Origin: an uncultured Roseicyclus sp.
GTDB lineage: Bacteria > Pseudomonadota > Alphaproteobacteria > Rhodobacterales > Rhodobacteraceae
Assembly: GCA_947494975.1 (NCBI GenBank)
Contig: CANLXA010000001.1
Location: 1,167,365 to 1,231,364 of the forward strand
Direction of reading: 5' to 3'
DNA length: 64,000 bases
Below are positions 7,018 through 16,146 of the stretch, piece after piece. The notes under the pieces were generated by a model. That model ran no database searches. It was not told the origin of the DNA and saw nothing but the letters and a program-made list of their open reading frames with translations. The number at the start of each line of letters is the position of its first letter. Within the stretch, counting starts at the first letter, position 1. A program made the translations under genes and the position numbers.

Positions 7018-9084
7018 TCACTGCCGACCTTCCCGCAACCATCCCGCGACCATCAGGCTTGCGGCGATCAGCAGGAACAACCACGCGGACACAAGCGGCA
7101 TGACGGTCACATCCGTGGTGACGTAGGCATCCCGCGTTATCAGCCCCAGCCAGTTGCGCCCATGGGCCGCGCGCCCTTCGCCAACCCGGCGAATATCCGG
7201 CATGCCCTCTTCAAGGCGTATGCTGGTGCCCCCGACGGCCTCGGCCAACGGGTCGATCTGATCGGAGCCCGCAATCGTCACTTCGAATTCGCGCGGCGCG
7301 GCAGGCCCCAGCGCGATGACCCGTTCGAAATCACCTTCGACCAGACGGTAAAGGCCTTGCTCCGCCCCCACGATCTCACCGGTAAAGGCCCCCGGGCTGC
7401 TCTCCTCCAGCATCACCTCGATCTCGTCGCCATCAGGCGTCGTGACTGTCACGGTGCCGACCGTGTCGGCCAGGGTCCGGCGGGTGATAAGGATCGACTG
7501 GCCGTCGACATCGGCCGTCAGTGCCTCTTCCTCAAGGTCCGGCTCCCCCATCATCCAATGGGCGAGGCGCCGGAGAAGCTCCAACTGCGGGCCACCGCCC
7601 TCAAACCCACGATCCCACAACCACGCATGATCCGACGCCAGAAGCGCCACGCGCCCCTCACCCACGCGGTCCAGCATCAGAAGCGGCGCGCCATCGGCGC
7701 CTTGCATGACGGTCTGCCCGCCCTGTTCCGTCAACTCGATCTGGCGGAACCAACGACCCCAGGGCGCATCGCTGTCGGGCCGTGGCGTGTGTTCCGTCTC
7801 CAACCCCGTGGTCACCGGATGGCGCGCGCCCAACTCGCTGATCGTGGGCAGGTACGGGTCTTCGATGACCCGCGCGGTTGGGCGGCCGGGCAGGATCTCT
7901 GACAACGGTGTTCTGTAGAGCGACGACGCACCCGCGAAATCCGGCCCTGCCGCCACCAGAAGCGCGCCACCATCCTCAACGTAGCGCCGGATATTGTCGA
8001 TGTAGAGCATCGGCAGGATGCCCCTGCGCTGGTAGCGGTCGAAGATGATCAGATCGAATTCGTCCACCGCCTCCATGAACAATTCCCGCGTGGGAAAGGC
8101 GATCAGGCTCAACTCATCAACCGGGACCCCGTCCTGCCGGTCCGGCGGACGCAGGATGGTGAAGTGGACAAGATCGACGGACGGATCGGATTTCAGAAGG
8201 TTGCGCCAGGTGCGCTGGCCGGGATGCGGCTCGCCACTGACCAGCAGCACACGCAACCGGTCGCGGATACCGTTGATCTGCACCACGGCGGCATTGTTGC
8301 GTGTGGTCAGTTCACCCTCCGCTTCTGGCACGGTGAACTGGATCACGTTCTGGCCCGCATGCTCCAGCGTCAGTGGCAGATCGAGGCTTTCGCCAACCGG
8401 CACTGTATAGGTTTGGGGCGGCCCGCCATCGATGGCGATCACGATATCCGACCGACCCTCAAGGCCGTCCGGAACGGCCCCCTGATCCTCGATCCGCAGG
8501 GTCAGCTGCACCTCTTCGCCGATGATGGCAAAGGCGGGCGCGGTTTCGATCACCAAACGCCGGTCCCAATCACCCTCCCGCCCGGTGATCAACGCGTGGA
8601 TGGGGGCGGGCATGTCCGGCACAAGCTCTGCATCATGGAGCCGCCCGTCCGTCACCAGCAGGGCCCCGGAGATCCGGGCCCGCGGCTCTTCGGCCATCAT
8701 GCGTTGCAGCTCCGCCATCAGACGGGTGCCGGAATTATCCTCGGCGTCGCCCACCCGGGCGATCCGGGCCTCCATGCCGAGCGCTTCGATCTCCGCTTCC
8801 AGGGCATCGACCGCCTCGACCGTCTGGTCAGGCCGGTCGCTGATCCGCTGACTGGCGCTTTCGTCCACGACCACCAGCACGATATCGCTGAGCGGCTCGC
8901 GCTCCTCGCTTTGCAGCGACGGGTTGATCAGCGCCATCAATAGCGCGGCACCGGCCAGCAGGCGGAACGGCCAGCCGGACAGGCCCCGCCACAGTGACAG
9001 CGCAACGATCAGGACCAGCGCCGCACCGAGGGCGTAGATCACCATCCAGTCGAGAAGCGGATCAAAGAGGATCTGGTTCGCCAT
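7018..9084 (-). CDS. Large membrane protein of the MoxR/DUF58/DUF4159 cluster
   Basis: A 688-aa protein with two transmembrane helices near the N-terminus (about residues 12-55), a long soluble region and one C-terminal helix (MPLVSAWLFLLIAASLMVAGW). Around residues 65-150 there is a VWA-like start (DIVLVVVDESASQ), and further on a class I glutamine-amidotransferase-like fold (LRVLLVSGEPHPGQR, FDLIIFDRYQRRGILP). Catalytic residues for amidotransfer are not apparent. ATG 9084 is chosen because it lies 2 bases from the preceding stop; longer forms read through the upstream gene. It is last in the four-gene operon and probably works at the membrane with the MoxR ATPase. Confidence 0.8.
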   Translation of the reverse strand: MANQILFDPLLDWMVIYALGAALVLIVALSLWRGLSGWPFRLLAGAALLMALINPSLQSEEREPLSDIVLVVVDESASQRISDRPDQTVEAVDALEAEIEALGMEARIARVGDAEDNSGTRLMAELQRMMAEEPRARISGALLVTDGRLHDAELVPDMPAPIHALITGREGDWDRRLVIETAPAFAIIGEEVQLTLRIEDQGAVPDGLEGRSDIVIAIDGGPPQTYTVPVGESLDLPLTLEHAGQNVIQFTVPEAEGELTTRNNAAVVQINGIRDRLRVLLVSGEPHPGQRTWRNLLKSDPSVDLVHFTILRPPDRQDGVPVDELSLIAFPTRELFMEAVDEFDLIIFDRYQRRGILPMLYIDNIRRYVEDGGALLVAAGPDFAGASSLYRTPLSEILPGRPTARVIEDPYLPTISELGARHPVTTGLETEHTPRPDSDAPWGRWFRQIELTEQGGQTVMQGADGAPLLMLDRVGEGRVALLASDHAWLWDRGFEGGGPQLELLRRLAHWMMGEPDLEEEALTADVDGQSILITRRTLADTVGTVTVTTPDGDEIEVMLEESSPGAFTGEIVGAEQGLYRLVEGDFERVIALGPAAPREFEVTIAGSDQIDPLAEAVGGTSIRLEEGMPDIRRVGEGRAAHGRNWLGLITRDAYVTTDVTVMPLVSAWLFLLIAASLMVAGWLREGRQ

Positions 9085-9086
9085 CG

Positions 9087-11843
9087 CTATTGCCCCAACC
9101 GATCCAACAAGGCGGGCACATGGACCTGATCGGATTTGTAATTCCCGCTCAGCACATGCATCACAAGGTTCACACCGAAGCGCAGGGCATATTCGCGCTG
9201 AAGCTCCCCGGTCTGACCCCGCCCCACGGGGAACAATGCACGCCCGTTCGCGTCCTGCGCCCAGGCGGCGGCCCAATCGTTGCCCCCGATCAGAACCGGC
9301 GTGACGCCATCATTGAGGTTGCGGAATGGCATGCCTTCAATCTGTTCCGCATCCGGCGGCGCGGCCTCGACCCACACATCGCGGCTCATGTGGCGGCCAG
9401 GGAAGCCCTGCAGGAGATAGAAGGTGCGCGTCAGGACGTGGTCCGCCGGGATCGGCTCTAGCGGCGGGATATCCAGCGGGGCCGCGATAACCTGCAGGCG
9501 CCGCCCCTCCGGCGTGCCCGAGCCGAACCGGCCCACATGGGCATCGCGGGTGTCGAACACGATCATGCCGCCGCCGCGCAGGTAGTCGTTCAGGCGGCGA
9601 TAGGCATTGGCCGAAGGGATCGCCTGATCGGGCGTGACCGGCCAGTAGATCATCGGAAAGAAGGCCAGTTCGTCCTGTTCCAGATCCACGCCGATGGGCG
9701 GGGCCGGTTCCACCGATGTCCGCTGGAAGAGGGTGTTGGACAGGCCCTGAAGACCGGCGCGCGAGGTTTCGTCCACCTCCGCATCACCGGTGATCACATA
9801 GGCCAGCGTGGCCTCGGATGTGGCGAGAATCGCAAGCTCCTCATCCGGGGTCAGCTGTGCCTCGGCCCCGTGCGGCAGCGTGACGGCGGCCAGAACCACG
9901 GCCGCGCGGGCCAATCCGCCGAGCCGCCCGGCAAGCCAGAGGGCCGCGATGGCATCGACCAACAACAGGATCAGCGCACCGGTCAGAAACGCCGCCATAA
10001 GATCAGTGGGTTCGACCACAACCATGCCTTCCACCGGCACATTCGTTGGCCAGGACGCGGCGACCAAGGTTGCATCGGGGGCCATCACATTGCGGGCCAA
10101 CCGCCTGTCTTCGCCCGCGTAGAGGCCCGGTAGGAGGTCGGCCGACAACGGCGCATCGGCCAGCTCCTCACCCGCAACACCCGGGCGAGTGCCTGCATCC
10201 CGCAGGATGCCGAAGCCATCCAGAACCTCTTCAGGCGTCCAGATTGTGCCTTCCAGATCCTGCGCCTCGGGGGCGACCGGGCGGGTGGAGATCGCCAGGC
10301 GCTCCAGCATCTGCACGAACAGGCCCGACAACGGCAGGGTGGACCATTCCGCATTCGCCGTAACGTGAAAGAGCACTACCGATCCCTGCCCGACACTCGC
10401 ACGCGTCACCAAAGGTGTGCCATCGGTGAGCGAGGCGATGGTCCGCTCGCTCAGCGCCGGGTCGGGCTGCGCCACAACCTGGCTGGTCACCTGCACATCG
10501 TCGGGAATCGTAAGGCCGAAGAAGGGCGATCCTTCCGCAAAGGACTCCAGCGCTTTGGGCTCCCCCCACGACATCGCGCCGCCCACCGTGCGCCCCCCGG
10601 CGCGCAGGCGTACGGGCATCAGCGGGCCGGCCTCGTCACGGGCCACGTCGGACCCGGCAAGGCGGGACCCGGCGAACCGCACCAGAAGGCCACCGTTTTC
10701 GACCCACTCCACCAACCCGGCCTCTTCATCGGGGGCCAGTGTGGCGACATCGGCCAGCATGATCACATCGGGAGAGGCCAACAGAATATCGCTCAGCCCC
10801 CCTTCCATCAGGTCGGCGGTCGGCTCCAGCGCCTGGCGAAGATAATGGAGTGGGGACAGCAGCGCCTGCTGCTCATCATCCGCGCCACCTGAAATCAGGG
10901 CCACCTGACGGCGCTGCAACGCATCATCGCTCAACGCAATCGCCCCGGCATGGCGTTCGCCGGACAGCTCAAACCGCGTGATCCGGTTCCGAAGCTCCGG
11001 CGGAAGGTCGAATTCGGTGGTGGCAACCATGTCACCGGCATCGAAGGTGACGTCCGCCCGCGCCAGATCGCGGGGCAGGCCCGCCGGGTCGAGGCCATGG
11101 GCCACGATCGTCACGTCGCGTGGGGTGTCGGCGCCCAAACGGGTCAGATCGGCCCGGATCGTGCCATCCTCAAACCGGGGCGGGGCCAGCGCGATCAGGT
11201 CCCGGTCGCCCTGAAAAACACTCAACGGTCCAAGGTCGGCGAAAGCATCGGCCAGATCGGCGCGCCCCTCGTGATCGAGACTGTCGGAGAACCAGAACAC
11301 CTCAACCGGCCCCTCAAGCGAAGTGATCCAGTCCACAGCGGCGGCCATGTCGGGCGCGTAGGGTGCGGGCTCCAAGGTTGGAACGCGGGGCGCCCAGGCA
11401 TTGGCCGTCTGGAACGAAACCTCCCCCGCCGGAAGGTCCGTCAACTGCACCAGCGCAACCTCGCGCCCGGCGCGGCCCGCATCGTCGAGCAACACGCCGA
11501 CGCGGTCGATCCGTGCGGGCCAGTCGCGAGCCGACGCCCAGGACGCATCCATCACAATCAGAAGCGGGCCGTCGCCAGCCGCGCGCTCTTCTTGCGGGTT
11601 CAGGACAGGGCCTGCGAAGCCGATGATCGCGGCGGCGACGGCCAAGATGCGCAAGAGCAGAAGCCACCATGGAGTCTTGTCAGTCTGGCTTTCGTCATCC
11701 CGCAGCCCCAGGAGGAGGGCGATGCCCGGAAACCGCCGCCGGATCGGGGCGGGCGGTACGGCGCGCAGCAGCCACCACAGGACCGGCAAGACGATAAGCG
11801 CCAGCAGCAGAAGCGGCGTTGCAAAGGCAAGCGGGCCGATCAT
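9087..11843 (-). CDS. DUF4159 domain membrane protein with BatA-like N-terminus
   Basis: A 918-aa protein. The N-terminus has the double transmembrane segment of BatA-type proteins (FATPLLLLALIVLPVLWWLL, then PPAPIRRRFPGIALLLGL and a second helix near residues 60-80). A VWA-like region (LLIVMDASWASARDW) follows, then a large periplasmic part, another helix (AAFLTGALILLLVDAIAALWL), and a C-terminal DUF4159 domain including RLNDYLRGGGMIVFDTRD and MHVLSGNYKSDQVHVP. The ATG overlaps the DUF58 stop (ATGA). Such proteins accompany MoxR ATPases in a conserved alphaproteobacterial block whose exact task is unknown, perhaps maturation of envelope complexes. Confidence 0.85.
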   Translation of the reverse strand: MIGPLAFATPLLLLALIVLPVLWWLLRAVPPAPIRRRFPGIALLLGLRDDESQTDKTPWWLLLLRILAVAAAIIGFAGPVLNPQEERAAGDGPLLIVMDASWASARDWPARIDRVGVLLDDAGRAGREVALVQLTDLPAGEVSFQTANAWAPRVPTLEPAPYAPDMAAAVDWITSLEGPVEVFWFSDSLDHEGRADLADAFADLGPLSVFQGDRDLIALAPPRFEDGTIRADLTRLGADTPRDVTIVAHGLDPAGLPRDLARADVTFDAGDMVATTEFDLPPELRNRITRFELSGERHAGAIALSDDALQRRQVALISGGADDEQQALLSPLHYLRQALEPTADLMEGGLSDILLASPDVIMLADVATLAPDEEAGLVEWVENGGLLVRFAGSRLAGSDVARDEAGPLMPVRLRAGGRTVGGAMSWGEPKALESFAEGSPFFGLTIPDDVQVTSQVVAQPDPALSERTIASLTDGTPLVTRASVGQGSVVLFHVTANAEWSTLPLSGLFVQMLERLAISTRPVAPEAQDLEGTIWTPEEVLDGFGILRDAGTRPGVAGEELADAPLSADLLPGLYAGEDRRLARNVMAPDATLVAASWPTNVPVEGMVVVEPTDLMAAFLTGALILLLVDAIAALWLAGRLGGLARAAVVLAAVTLPHGAEAQLTPDEELAILATSEATLAYVITGDAEVDETSRAGLQGLSNTLFQRTSVEPAPPIGVDLEQDELAFFPMIYWPVTPDQAIPSANAYRRLNDYLRGGGMIVFDTRDAHVGRFGSGTPEGRRLQVIAAPLDIPPLEPIPADHVLTRTFYLLQGFPGRHMSRDVWVEAAPPDAEQIEGMPFRNLNDGVTPVLIGGNDWAAAWAQDANGRALFPVGRGQTGELQREYALRFGVNLVMHVLSGNYKSDQVHVPALLDRLGQ

Positions 11844-12730
11844 CCGTGCCGCTCCAATGCCTGATAGAGCCATAGAAGCGTGGGTTCAGCGGGCGCATCG
11901 GTGTGGTGCACGTGAAACCGCCAGCCGGTGCGCCGCGTCATCGCGCGCAGGGCGTCCTTGCGGGCGGCGAGCCGCGCAAGATACTCCTCCCGCAGGGATT
12001 TCGCCTTCAACGTCTCGAACCGAATCGCGCCGGACATGCTTTCGAACAGGGTGCGCCCATCAAAGGGAAATGCCTCCTCATCGGGATCGAGGATCTGCAC
12101 CAACGCGCCTTTGACGCCACGATCGGCGGCACGGCCCAGAACGGTTTCGATCGCCGCCGGTTCGCCCAGGAAATCACTGAAAAACACCGCCCGAGCCCCG
12201 GCAGGCATGACTTGCGGCTTGGGTTCGCCATATTCCGGGCGGTCAACGCCATCCATCAGGGCGGTCGCCATGCGCATCAGCTGCGCCTGCCCGCCCCGTG
12301 GCGGCTCGACGAGATGCGTCAGGCCCACCCGCTCACCGCCGCGCACGGCAATCACCGCCAGAGCCATGGCCAATGTCTGCGCGCGGCGGAGCTTGGAGGG
12401 GCGGGATTTGTGGCCCGTGAACGTCATCGAGGCCGCATCGTCGACCCCCAGCATCACCGATTGCGCGGCCTGCCATTCCGTCTGGCGCAGGAAATGGCCA
12501 TCGGATCGGGCCGAGCGACGCCAATCGATGGCGCGGTAGCTGTCACCCGCTTCGGCCGGGCGGTATTGCCAGAACTCGTCACCGGTTCCGGCCCGCTTGC
12601 GGCCGTGCACGCCCAAAAGGACGGTCGCAGCCAGATGCTGGGCATCGGCCATCAGCGGCGGCAGGGAGGCTGCGACCGCCTCGGACCGGGATCGCAGGGA
12701 CTCCGGCGTATGGACCGAGAGTTCGCTCAA
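11840..12730 (-). CDS. DUF58 domain protein
   Basis: A 296-aa cytoplasmic protein with the DUF58 core: GDSYRAIDWRRSARSDG matches the family's DxRxIDWxxSAR signature, followed by a VWA-like segment (MLGVDDAASM) with a MIDAS-like Asp. DUF58 proteins are the usual partners of MoxR AAA+ ATPases. The start is TTG at 12730 in a TTGA overlap with the moxR stop. Its stop overlaps the next ATG. Both junctions indicate translational coupling. Confidence 0.88.
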   Translation of the reverse strand: MSELSVHTPESLRSRSEAVAASLPPLMADAQHLAATVLLGVHGRKRAGTGDEFWQYRPAEAGDSYRAIDWRRSARSDGHFLRQTEWQAAQSVMLGVDDAASMTFTGHKSRPSKLRRAQTLAMALAVIAVRGGERVGLTHLVEPPRGGQAQLMRMATALMDGVDRPEYGEPKPQVMPAGARAVFFSDFLGEPAAIETVLGRAADRGVKGALVQILDPDEEAFPFDGRTLFESMSGAIRFETLKAKSLREEYLARLAARKDALRAMTRRTGWRFHVHHTDAPAEPTLLWLYQALERHG

Positions 12731-13734
12731 GCCGCGGCCTCAACCCGCGTCACACGTGCCGTGACTTCGTCAATCACCTGCTCCAACACCGCGCCTTCCG
12801 CCCGCGCCGCGAAGGTAAGCGCCATTCGGTGCGACAGGACGGGACGGGCCAGCGCAGCGATATCGTCGATCGACGGCGACAGGCGGCCATCGAGCAGCGA
12901 GCGCGCGCGCGCTGTCAGCATCAATGCCTGCGCCGCCCGTGGGCCGGGACCCCAGGCCACGGAGTTTTTCACCATCTCCGGCGCATCAGGTTCATCGGGC
13001 CGACAGGCGCGCACGAGATCGAGGATGGCCTCCACAACCGCTTCGCCTACCGGCATCTGCCGCACGATGCCCTGGGCGCGGATCAACTCGGCCGCGGTGA
13101 AGACCTCGGTCGATTTGGCCTCTTCCGTCCCGGTGGTCGCAATCAGAATGCCGCGTTCCGTCTCCCGATCCGGGTAGGGCACGTCGATCTTCACCAGGAA
13201 CCGGTCGAGCTGCGCCTCCGGCAGGGGATACGTGCCCTCCTGCTCAATCGGGTTTTGCGTGGCCAGCACGTGGAACGGCGCGGGCAGCGGGCGGTGCTCG
13301 CCCGCAATCGTCACTTCGCGCTCCTGCATCGCCTGAAGCAGGGCGGATTGCGTCCGGGGTGAGGCGCGGTTGATCTCGTCGGCCATCAGAAGCTGGCAGA
13401 AGATGGGGCCTTCAATGAACCGGAAGTTCCGTGACCCGTCATCGGATGTCTCCAGCACCTCGGATCCAAGGATGTCCGCGGGCATCAGATCGGGCGTGAA
13501 CTGGATGCGGTTCGCGCTGAGCCCCATAACCGTCGATAAAGTATCCACGAGCAATGTCTTGCCCAAGCCCGGCAGGCCCATCAGGAGCGCGTGGCCCCCC
13601 GACAGCATCGCCGACAGAGACAGGTCAACCACCGCTTCCTGGCCGATGATCCGCTGCGCAATGGAGGCCTTCGCCTCCGCCAGTTTGGCGCCAAGCGCTT
13701 CGATCTCGGTCACGAGGGTCTCGGGGTCAGCCAT
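12727..13734 (-). CDS. MoxR family AAA+ ATPase
   Basis: A 335-aa AAA+ chaperone-like ATPase. Walker A is GLPGLGKT (residues 53-60) and Walker B is LLMADEINRA near residue 118, followed by sensor-type ATQNPIEQEGTYPLPEAQLDRF. The frame is open to 14439, but that upstream part is antisense to DUF1285, so ATG 13734 (MADPETLV) is used. It heads the operon moxR-DUF58-DUF4159-membrane protein. MoxR proteins usually help assemble or activate a partner complex with VWA domains, which fits the VWA-like segments of the next three proteins. Confidence 0.93.
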   Translation of the reverse strand: MADPETLVTEIEALGAKLAEAKASIAQRIIGQEAVVDLSLSAMLSGGHALLMGLPGLGKTLLVDTLSTVMGLSANRIQFTPDLMPADILGSEVLETSDDGSRNFRFIEGPIFCQLLMADEINRASPRTQSALLQAMQEREVTIAGEHRPLPAPFHVLATQNPIEQEGTYPLPEAQLDRFLVKIDVPYPDRETERGILIATTGTEEAKSTEVFTAAELIRAQGIVRQMPVGEAVVEAILDLVRACRPDEPDAPEMVKNSVAWGPGPRAAQALMLTARARSLLDGRLSPSIDDIAALARPVLSHRMALTFAARAEGAVLEQVIDEVTARVTRVEAAA

Positions 13735-13860
13735 GGCAATGCTCCGCGCGGGTGTTAAATATGATGCAACAGGTAACAGACCTATTCCGCCGACCACAAA
13801 TAGCAAAAGGCCATAAAGGACAAATGATCGTGACATCGGCCGTGTAAGGACCCTCAAAAG

Positions 13861-14433
13861 ATGACGCCAGCCACCGACGCCTTGATGAAAGCAGCCCAGG
13901 ATGCCGCAAAAGAGGGCAAGTTGCCCCCGGTCCACCTGTGGAACCCCGAGTTTTGCGGCGATCTGGATATGGAGATCAGACGCGACGGGACGTGGTTTTA
14001 CGAAGGCACCCCGATTGGCCGAAAACCGCTGGTGCGTCTGTTCTCGACCATTCTGAAGCTGGAGGACGGCAAGTACTACCTTGTCACACCGGTCGAAAAG
14101 GTCGGCATCCGGGTGGAAGATGCGCCGTTCGTCGCGGTGGATATCGAGGCGGCAGGTGATGGCGTGGATCAGGCCATTTCTTTTACCACCAATGTGGGCG
14201 ACGTGGTGATTGCCGGGAAAGATCATGCAATCCGGGTGGCGCGGGACGAGACAGGCGAGCCGTCCCCCTACGTCCATATCCGCGCGGGGCTCGAGGCGTT
14301 GATCGACCGCAAAAGCTTCTACCGGCTGGTCGATCTGGGTGCGACCCATACCGTGGACGACACCGAATGGTTCGGCGTCTGGTCGAACAGCGCATTCTTC
14401 CCCATCATTCCGGCAGCGGAACTGACGCAGTAA
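13861..14433 (+). CDS. DUF1285 family protein
   Basis: A 190-aa soluble protein with the DUF1285 layout: PVHLWNPEFCGDLDMEIRRDGTWFYEGTPIGRKPLVRLFSTIL at residues 20-65, then a beta-rich second half ending FGVWSNSAFFPI. Function is unknown. It is divergent from the moxR operon across a 126-base promoter region, an arrangement that recurs in alphaproteobacteria and suggests a linked role. It converges with the DUF2478 gene, leaving only 12 bases between stops. Confidence 0.87.
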   Translation: MTPATDALMKAAQDAAKEGKLPPVHLWNPEFCGDLDMEIRRDGTWFYEGTPIGRKPLVRLFSTILKLEDGKYYLVTPVEKVGIRVEDAPFVAVDIEAAGDGVDQAISFTTNVGDVVIAGKDHAIRVARDETGEPSPYVHIRAGLEALIDRKSFYRLVDLGATHTVDDTEWFGVWSNSAFFPIIPAAELTQ

Positions 14434-14445
14434 CCCCATAGCGGC

Positions 14446-14967
14446 TTAGGCCGCGTCCACGGCGTCCTCCATCGCTGCCCGGAGCCAATCCAGCGCGGCG
14501 GCCTCCGCAAGGTCCAATGGCTCAGCCATCCCATCGCTGAACTCCAGAAATGCCTGTTTGTTGAGCCCGTTCAGCCCGACCAGAACCGGAATACCCTCCC
14601 CCAGGGCGTCTGCGATCACGGGTCGGAAGCCACGCCCTTCGGCCTCTTGCTTGCCGAACTTGTTGATGATCAGGCAATCCGGCTTGGTGCTGAGTGTCGC
14701 CTGCACGAGGCCCACCGCCGTTTCAAGCGTGCCGATATCCAGCCGGCAGCCCCGAGAATGTGGTCCGAGATCCTGCGAGATGCGCAGGATCGGGCCGTCG
14801 GGCAGAACCTGCACATCCATATCGCACGGTCCATCGTCCGGCCGCTCGGTACTGATCTGGACAAGACCGCAGGTGCGATATCCCCGGGCGGCAAGCGTTT
14901 GAGCAAGCCGCAGAAACACCTGGTCCGTATCCCCCCGCTCCGGCGACATTCTGTAGGCAATCTTCAT
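14446..14967 (-). CDS. DUF2478 family protein, end of the nar operon
   Basis: A 173-aa protein that I recognise as DUF2478, a family often found beside molybdenum-enzyme or denitrification genes. The start (MKIAYRMSPERGDTDQVFLRLAQTLAARG) resembles the nucleotide-binding N-terminus of small P-loop NTPases, though no full Walker A is present. Central landmarks are SRGCRLD, DCLIINKFGKQEAEGRGFRPVIADAL and PVLVGLN. It begins 13 bases after the carbonic anhydrase stop and is the tenth gene in a tight series from narK1. The context suggests help with the molybdenum cofactor or nitrate reductase, but this is inferred. Confidence 0.75.
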   Translation of the reverse strand: MKIAYRMSPERGDTDQVFLRLAQTLAARGYRTCGLVQISTERPDDGPCDMDVQVLPDGPILRISQDLGPHSRGCRLDIGTLETAVGLVQATLSTKPDCLIINKFGKQEAEGRGFRPVIADALGEGIPVLVGLNGLNKQAFLEFSDGMAEPLDLAEAAALDWLRAAMEDAVDAA

Positions 14968-14980
14968 CTGTACCCTCTCC

Positions 14981-15574
14981 TCATCCGCGCCCGATTGAGC
15001 AATTCAGATCCCGCAACCGGCCATCGGCCAAGCCGTAGATCAACCCGTGCACGCGCAGATCCGCGCCCAGTTTCCACGCCCGTTGCACGATCGGCGTTTC
15101 AGCGACCCGGCGGACGCCCTCGACCACATTCAACTCTGCCAAACGATCCCGCCGCGTCTCCTCAGTCTCGGCGGTGGCCAGATCCACCGCGTAGGAGCGC
15201 GCCAGGCGGCGGATCGGCTCCAGCCAGTGATCGGCCAAACCATGGGGCAGATCCTCGGTCGCGGCCTTCACACCACCGCAGCCGTAATGGCCACATACGA
15301 TGATCTCGCGGATTTTCAGAGCGTCGACGGCGAATTCCAGCGCCGAAAGCAGGTTCATGTCCGACGAATGAATCACATTGGCGACGTTGCGATGTACGAA
15401 GACCTCCCCGGGGTCGAGCCCGGCCACCACGTTGGCGGGCACCCGGCTGTCGGAACAACCGATCCAGAAAAAATCGGGGGATTGGCGCGTGGCCAGCCGC
15501 GCGAAATAACCCGGCTCCTGCGCCGATTTCTCGGACGACCAGCGGCTGTTGCGGTCCAGCAGATCCTCCAGCAT
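14981..15574 (-). CDS. can: Beta-class carbonic anhydrase
   Basis: Zinc enzyme (197 aa) interconverting CO2 and bicarbonate in the cytoplasm. Zinc ligands are Cys40 (in CSDSR), His96 and Cys99 (in HYGCGG), with the Asp42-Arg44 dyad present. Length and the HGLIYGLADGRLRDL C-terminus match the bacterial Can type. Its ATG overlaps the hemerythrin-gene stop by one base (TGATG), so the two are translationally coupled. Placement in the nitrate-reductase operon is unusual; bicarbonate supply or pH balance during nitrate respiration is a possible reason. Confidence 0.93.
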   Translation of the reverse strand: MLEDLLDRNSRWSSEKSAQEPGYFARLATRQSPDFFWIGCSDSRVPANVVAGLDPGEVFVHRNVANVIHSSDMNLLSALEFAVDALKIREIIVCGHYGCGGVKAATEDLPHGLADHWLEPIRRLARSYAVDLATAETEETRRDRLAELNVVEGVRRVAETPIVQRAWKLGADLRVHGLIYGLADGRLRDLNCSIGRG

Positions 15575-16128
15575 CAGAGTGTCTCCATCGCCCGGTCAAG
15601 GCCGCGACGCTCAAGCATATGCTGCAACATGATCCGCAGATCATCCGGGGTCAGACGCGCGCGGGCAATTGGCAGGATGATCGCATTTTCCACGATCAGA
15701 TGGCGACGCGCATGTTTGGCGAAGGCCACCATCTGAGCGCAGGCCCGCGCCGAAAATCCCTTGCCGGGCGTATCCAGAAGCCCAAGGATCACGGCCCCGT
15801 CGGTGGCGGCATGGCCATGATCGCCGCGCAATTCGCGGATCACCGGCTCGATCTCATCTTCCGGTTCGCAGCGTTTCAGCATCATGGGAAACAGGTCGAT
15901 CTCTTCATCCTCGAGATGCGCAGGCAATTGGTATTTCAGGAAACACCGGATCTGATCCCCGGTATCCGGATCATAAGACGTTTCAGCCGCGAGTTGATCG
16001 AGCATGGCGCAGATTTCCCGTTCCCGCATGTGATCTTCGGCAATGTAGTCCAGCGGGTTTTGCAGGACGGCAAGATCCAACACTGCAGCCCCCTTGCCCT
16101 GCGGCGGTCTGGAATGGATGCGCTTCAT
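15574..16128 (-). CDS. Hemerythrin-like protein
   Basis: A 184-aa four-helix-bundle protein of the hemerythrin HHE family. Candidate di-iron ligands are His33, His71 and Glu75 (HLEDEEIDLFPMM), His104/His106 (HGH) and the HARRHLIVEN segment late in the protein. Related proteins bind O2 or NO, or sense oxidative or nitrosative stress. It starts 18 bases after the parvulin gene and overlaps the carbonic anhydrase start. In this operon a role in handling NO or protecting iron centres during nitrate respiration is plausible but unproven. Confidence 0.85.
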   Translation of the reverse strand: MKRIHSRPPQGKGAAVLDLAVLQNPLDYIAEDHMREREICAMLDQLAAETSYDPDTGDQIRCFLKYQLPAHLEDEEIDLFPMMLKRCEPEDEIEPVIRELRGDHGHAATDGAVILGLLDTPGKGFSARACAQMVAFAKHARRHLIVENAIILPIARARLTPDDLRIMLQHMLERRGLDRAMETL

Positions 16129-16146
16129 ATCCCACCTTTCCGAGCG